The notes beneath the pieces were generated by a model. That model ran no database searches and was not told the DNA's origin. It was given only the letters and a program-made list of their open reading frames with translations. The position numbers were made by a program, and so were the translations under genes. DNA of 64,000 nt from Pseudomonas frederiksbergensis. Lineage in GTDB: Bacteria > Pseudomonadota > Gammaproteobacteria > Pseudomonadales > Pseudomonadaceae. How positions within the stretch are numbered: the stretch's first letter is position 1; each line of letters opens with the position of its first letter. The DNA is taken from the NCBI RefSeq assembly GCF_003732705.1, contig NZ_MOBR01000002.1, forward strand, positions 1 through 64,000, written 5' to 3'. This document shows, piece by piece, positions 63,659-64,000 of the stretch.

Positions 63659-64000
63659 ATGGTCTTGCGCTCGGAAATTCTGGTGAACAAAAACGTGCTC
63701 CCGACTAAAGAACAAGCTCTGCCTGGCCGCGAAACCCCGATGAACCTGCCGGAAAAACACTTCGTCCACGACGCGCCGTTGCTGGGCCCGTTCGACATGA
63801 ACGTGGATTTCGCGATCTTCGGTCTGGGCTGCTTCTGGGGCGCGGAACGCAAATTCTGGCAGCGCGAAGGCGTGGTCAGCACCGTGGTGGGCTACGCCGG
63901 CGGCTTCACGCCGAACCCGACGTATGAAGAAGTCTGCTCCGGCCTGACGGGCCACAGCGAAGTGGTGCTGGTGGTCTACGAACCGGCGAAAGTCAGCTAC
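63659..64000 (+). CDS. msrA: Peptide methionine sulfoxide reductase A (5' part)
   Basis: Runs off the end of the window; 114 codons visible. It begins [20 protein letters not shown], like other pseudomonad MsrA proteins, and reaches the catalytic [11 protein letters not shown] with Cys58, then [19 protein letters not shown] and [11 protein letters not shown]. MsrA reduces methionine-S-sulfoxide in proteins. An additional ATG lies three bases earlier (63656). Confidence 0.93.
   Translation, partial: MVLRSEILVNKNVLPTKEQALPGRETPMNLPEKHFVHDAPLLGPFDMNVDFAIFGLGCFWGAERKFWQREGVVSTVVGYAGGFTPNPTYEEVCSGLTGHSEVVLVVYEPAKVSY

Overview
This 64-kb window is chromosomal DNA of a Pseudomonas, most likely from the P. 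fluorescens group. The proteins are unmistakably pseudomonad (ParC/ParE, ThiC, HldE, WaaP/WaaG/WaaC/WaaF, GlnE, a three-lipoyl-domain AceF, a DipA-type phosphodiesterase, MsrA). The gene order follows, as I recall it, the P. aeruginosa stretch from parC to msrA. The spaces between genes carry the REP-type palindromes (cores such as GCGAGCAGGCTCGCTCCCAC) typical of this group. No rRNA, tRNA, CRISPR array or insertion sequence was found.

Layout. (1) 0.4-7.6 kb, minus strand: a PqiC-like lipoprotein, topoisomerase IV (parC, parE) with a small aspartic protease and a phytase-like esterase between the two subunits, and the esterase yqiA. (2) 7.6-11.5 kb: an accessory insert between yqiA and cpdA. 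It holds an AbiEi/AbiEii type IV toxin-antitoxin pair behind a cluster of GATAAC operator-like repeats, a DUF6124 gene with a highly structured leader, a 72-bp tandem array of REP units and a hairpin-rich dispersed element. (3) 11.5-18.1 kb: cpdA, a DUF1249 gene and nudF; an RsiV-like lipoprotein; then thiC with a TPP riboswitch and a cytX-type thiamine-precursor permease. (4) 18.3-25.6 kb: a TolC protein, Kdo transferase waaA, a LysR/SMR divergent pair, and an FAD oxidoreductase/aldo-keto reductase/unknown trio.

(5) 25.7-50.6 kb is a large envelope block: hldE, an APS kinase plus sulfotransferase pair, msbA, an O-antigen ligase fused to a kinase-like domain, an acyltransferase, three glycosyltransferase-like genes, a PIG-L deacetylase (dnpA-like), mig-14, wapH- and wapO-like genes, then four core kinases (one with two kinase domains) and waaG, waaC, waaF. 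Many of these genes overlap by 1-17 bp, so translation is probably coupled. Together they build, phosphorylate, carbamoylate and export lipid A-core and ligate O-antigen; sulfation and acylation of surface sugars are inferred additions. A DUF3800 gene and a small lipoprotein interrupt this block at 42-43 kb.

(6) 51-64 kb: glnE, divergent from aceE-aceF (pyruvate dehydrogenase), a PhoD-like phosphatase, a DipA-type c-di-GMP phosphodiesterase and the 5' part of msrA, which runs off the window. The glnE-aceE gap contains two operator-like sites matching the FadR/PdhR-type GntR consensus, 52 bp apart.

The strongest leads for something not yet described are the RBS-masking leader of the DUF6124 gene, the AbiE operator cluster, the LPS-locus sulfation pair, the ligase-kinase fusion with a substituted catalytic Asp, and the twin operators upstream of aceE.
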